Both the position numbers and the translations under genes were made by a program. Shown one piece after another: positions 25,732 to 28,035 of a stretch of DNA of 28,035 nt. Numbering within the stretch: the stretch's first letter is position 1; every line of letters starts with the position of its first letter. The stretch comes from CAZKUN01 sp964555935 (GTDB taxonomy: Bacteria; Armatimonadota; Zipacnadia; Zipacnadales; VGFC01): positions 1 through 28,035 of the forward strand of contig CAZKUN010000107.1 of NCBI GenBank assembly GCA_964555935.1, given 5' to 3'. The notes under the pieces are model-generated. The model had not been told where the DNA came from. It made no database searches and saw nothing but the letters and a program-made list of their open reading frames with translations.

Positions 25732-28035
25732 ATGAGACTGCATTTGCTCGCAACCGGATTCCTTTGCTGGGTGATGGCGGCCGACCAGGTTGGCGCGGCC
25801 GACTACTACGTCTCTCCCCAGAGCCAGCTCGCCGACGACGCCAATCCCGGCACGGAGGCCGCGCCGCTCAGGACGCTGGCCAAGGCATGTGACCTCGCCA
25901 TGCCGGGCGATGTGGTCCATCTCGGGGCAGGGACGTATCGCGAGACGCTTCGGCCCGCGCGATCCGGCGAAGCGGGGAAGCCGATTCGCTTCGTCGCGGT
26001 TCCGGGGCAGCGGCCCGCCCTCAGCGGCACGGAAGAGCTGACCGGCGCGTGGGAGATCCACCAAGGGAGCATATACAAGCTGCGGACCGACCTCAGGTTC
26101 ATCCAGCTCTTCGTGGACGGCCAGATGATGCCCGAGGCGCGCTGGCCGAACACGCCGCCGGGCGACGTGATGACATACAACCGCGCCGAGGCGGGTGAGG
26201 GCACGGGCTACGAGATCCTGGCCGATCCGAACCTGCCGCCGGGCGACTGGAATGGCGGCGTGGTGCTGATCTGGCCTGGACAGCGCTGGGTTAGCGGCAC
26301 CCGCCACATCACCGAATACGGACCCGGCAAGTCGCTACGTTTCGACCGGACCTTCGAGGCCGAGAGGAAAGACCAGTATCACGCCAACGATCCCTACCTG
26401 CCGCGCGCCGGCAACCCCTACCTCCTGATGGGCAGCCTCGACGGCCTCGACAGCCCCGGCGAGTGGTACCTCGACGAGACGACCGGCACGGTCTACCTGT
26501 GGACGGCGGATGGCGCCTCCCCTGAGACGCGCGCGGTGGAGGTCAAACAACGCGACCACGCGTGCGATCTGAGCGGGCTAGCCTACATAGAGGTCAGCGG
26601 GTTGGACGTCATCGGCGCCGCGGTCAGCATGGCGGACGCGCAGCACTGCCTCCTTGACGACTGCCGCTTGCGCTACGTCGAGCACCACCGAGAGACCGAC
26701 CTGCACAGGTCCCCGCCGGCTCTCAACGTGATTTCCGGCAGCGACAATGAGTGGCGGCGCTGCCTGGTCGCCTATGCGCCGACCTGCGCTCTGGCGATCG
26801 GCGGCGAGGACAACCGCCTGGTCAACTCGATTGTGCATGACGCTAACTACCTGGGCACCGGGCGCGGCGGGTTGGACCTCGCCGGTTCCGTAGGCGCGTT
26901 GGTCTCGCACTGCAGCCTCTTCCGGGCCGGGCGCGATACCGTCCGTCATGGCGGCAGCAAGCGCATTCGCATCGAGTATTGCGACGTGTACCACACCAAC
27001 ATGCTCAACGCCGATTCGGGAGCCCTGTACTGCTGGGGCGACCGTAGCCAGGCCGGTGTCATCGCGTACAACTGGGTCCACGACAACCTCGGCGATAGCA
27101 CTGTCGGCATCTACCTCGACAACTTCAGCAACGGCTTCTCCGTGCACCACAACGTGGTCTGGAACTGCACGGGCAGCGGCATCCGACTCAACAGCGACGC
27201 GATTGGGCACCAGGTCTACAACAACACGATCCAACAGGTCCGCGAGCCCTTCGGCACCTATTGCTACGCCAACTACACGCCCACCATGCAGGGCACTCGG
27301 ATCGTCAACAACCTCGTCAACGAGGCCATGCATCCCGGCAACCCATCGGAGTTCGTGCAGGGCGATCTGGGGCCTGAACTGCACCACAACGGCCCTGGCG
27401 CGGTTGACTCGAACGCTTACCCGACTGTCGGCTCGGGGGCCATCGACACCGGGGTCATCGTCGAAGGGATCACGGACGGTTTCGAGGGCGAAGCCCCCGA
27501 CTTGGGGGCGTTCGAATCCGGCGGAGAACGCTGGGTAGCCGGCGCCGACTGGCAGGACCCGGACGCCTCGCCGGCTCCGACGCGCAACCTACAGTACGCT
27601 CCCCGCGGACCGGTCACGGAGCAAACGATGATCGTCGACGGGCTGGCGCTATGGCTGGATGCCGAGGATCGAGCGACGCTGGACGTGGAGCCTGACGGCA
27701 CCGTCACGGCCTGGCGCGACAAGTCGCCGGCGGGACACGTCGCGCGGCCAGGGATTGCCACGGGCTCTGTCCAGCGGGTTGAAGACGCCCTCAACGGCCG
27801 GGCGGTCGTGCGCGGTCAGGGGACGGGTAACCTGCGCATCGATAGCGGCGGGGGCGAGCCCGGCCCCGTCACCGTGCTCGTCGTCTCGCAGGCGCCGGAG
27901 GCCGCCGGCCCGTCCTGGCAGCGCGTGATCGCGAGCTTCACCGGCGAGGGCGTGGAGTGGGAGCTTCCGAACTGGATGATCGGCCATCCCGGCCGCGCCG
28001 AGGCCGCAACCTACTCCGCTCAGATCTTCATGGTC
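25732..28035 (+). CDS. Secreted right-handed beta-helix (DUF1565/pectate-lyase-fold) protein with LamG-like domain, 3' end outside window
   Basis: The frame is open from ATG 25732 to the window edge (768 codons, no stop). TTGGAG lies 6-7 nt upstream. The signal peptide (MRLHLLATGFLCWVMAADQV, cleaved near AlaAla 22-23) is followed directly by YYVSPQSQLADDANPGTEAA, the usual opening of DUF1565-type beta-helix proteins, with AAPLRTLAKAC and MPGDVVHLGAGTYRETL. Residues about 120-270 are an inserted beta-domain (QLFVDGQMMPEARWPNTPPG). Residues about 280-560 show helix rungs (NRLVNSIVHDANY, IRIEYCDVYHTNM, FSVHHNVVWNCTGSGIRLNS, YNNTIQQV). Residues about 636 onward open a LamG/concanavalin-like domain (GLALWLDAEDRATLD). 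Such proteins are commonly polysaccharide lyases or hydrolases acting outside the cell, but no catalytic residues can be assigned. It is divergent from the propeller gene operon. Confidence 0.85.
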   Translation, partial: MRLHLLATGFLCWVMAADQVGAADYYVSPQSQLADDANPGTEAAPLRTLAKACDLAMPGDVVHLGAGTYRETLRPARSGEAGKPIRFVAVPGQRPALSGTEELTGAWEIHQGSIYKLRTDLRFIQLFVDGQMMPEARWPNTPPGDVMTYNRAEAGEGTGYEILADPNLPPGDWNGGVVLIWPGQRWVSGTRHITEYGPGKSLRFDRTFEAERKDQYHANDPYLPRAGNPYLLMGSLDGLDSPGEWYLDETTGTVYLWTADGASPETRAVEVKQRDHACDLSGLAYIEVSGLDVIGAAVSMADAQHCLLDDCRLRYVEHHRETDLHRSPPALNVISGSDNEWRRCLVAYAPTCALAIGGEDNRLVNSIVHDANYLGTGRGGLDLAGSVGALVSHCSLFRAGRDTVRHGGSKRIRIEYCDVYHTNMLNADSGALYCWGDRSQAGVIAYNWVHDNLGDSTVGIYLDNFSNGFSVHHNVVWNCTGSGIRLNSDAIGHQVYNNTIQQVREPFGTYCYANYTPTMQGTRIVNNLVNEAMHPGNPSEFVQGDLGPELHHNGPGAVDSNAYPTVGSGAIDTGVIVEGITDGFEGEAPDLGAFESGGERWVAGADWQDPDASPAPTRNLQYAPRGPVTEQTMIVDGLALWLDAEDRATLDVEPDGTVTAWRDKSPAGHVARPGIATGSVQRVEDALNGRAVVRGQGTGNLRIDSGGGEPGPVTVLVVSQAPEAAGPSWQRVIASFTGEGVEWELPNWMIGHPGRAEAATYSAQIFMV

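Overview
This is a G+C-rich bacterial window with no rRNA, tRNA, phage or plasmid genes. It holds eleven protein genes (both end genes are cut by the window edge), almost all large and multi-domain. They are proteins for handling complex carbohydrates: an acetyl-xylan-esterase-like enzyme, three DUF4838 proteins, a heparinase/alginate-lyase-like protein, a second alpha/alpha-barrel protein, a right-handed beta-helix protein, several CBM9-like and LamG-like modules, and a Ycf48/BNR propeller protein. DUF4838, CBM9, LamG, beta-helix and PIG-L-like modules together, the high G+C content and a dispersed-looking palindromic repeat suggest an uncultured member of the PVC group (Planctomycetota, Lentisphaerota or Verrucomicrobiota) or a similar lineage such as Hydrogenedentota or Armatimonadota. 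That placement is an inference; no marker gene is present.

Layout. 1-2847 (minus): an acetyl-xylan-esterase-like gene followed by a frameshifted glutamine-amidotransferase-like gene. 2848-3053: divergent control region with a perfect 9-bp-stem hairpin. 3054-9897 (plus): a secreted TIM-barrel/LamG protein, then a lyase-like protein fused to a beta-propeller and lacking a signal peptide. 9898-10226: a hairpin, then an 83-bp tandem repeat whose last piece supplies the Shine-Dalgarno sequence of the next gene. 10227-12524 (plus): a secreted DUF4838 protein. 12525-12615: a 91-bp A+T-rich MITE/REP-like element. 12705-18825 (plus): a secreted DUF4838-CBM9 protein, then two translationally coupled genes whose products look cytoplasmic. 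18833-25535 (minus): a two-gene operon with a CBM9-CBM9-propeller-degenerate PIG-L protein followed by a second DUF4838-CBM9 protein, a paralogue of the one at 12705. 25536-25731: second divergent control region. 25732-28035 (plus): a secreted beta-helix/LamG protein running off the window.

How it may work together (inference). Esterase, DUF4838 (a family distantly like GH67/GH20 proteins), CBM9 and lyase-like modules fit the breakdown of an acetylated, uronic-acid-containing polysaccharide such as glucuronoxylan or a related mucilage. Secreted proteins (esterase, TIM barrel, three DUF4838 proteins, beta-helix) would act outside or in the periplasm. The proteins without signal peptides (1130, 274, 727 and 1187 aa) could process imported oligosaccharides. 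No SusC/SusD pair, transporter, sulfatase or regulator lies in this window, so it is at most part of such a locus. The most unusual items are the 1187-aa fusion with a metal-ligand-depleted PIG-L domain, the lyase-propeller fusion sharing a DUF4838-type N-terminal domain, the repeat array carrying a ribosome binding site, and the paralogous DUF4838 pair facing the cytoplasmic gene pair.
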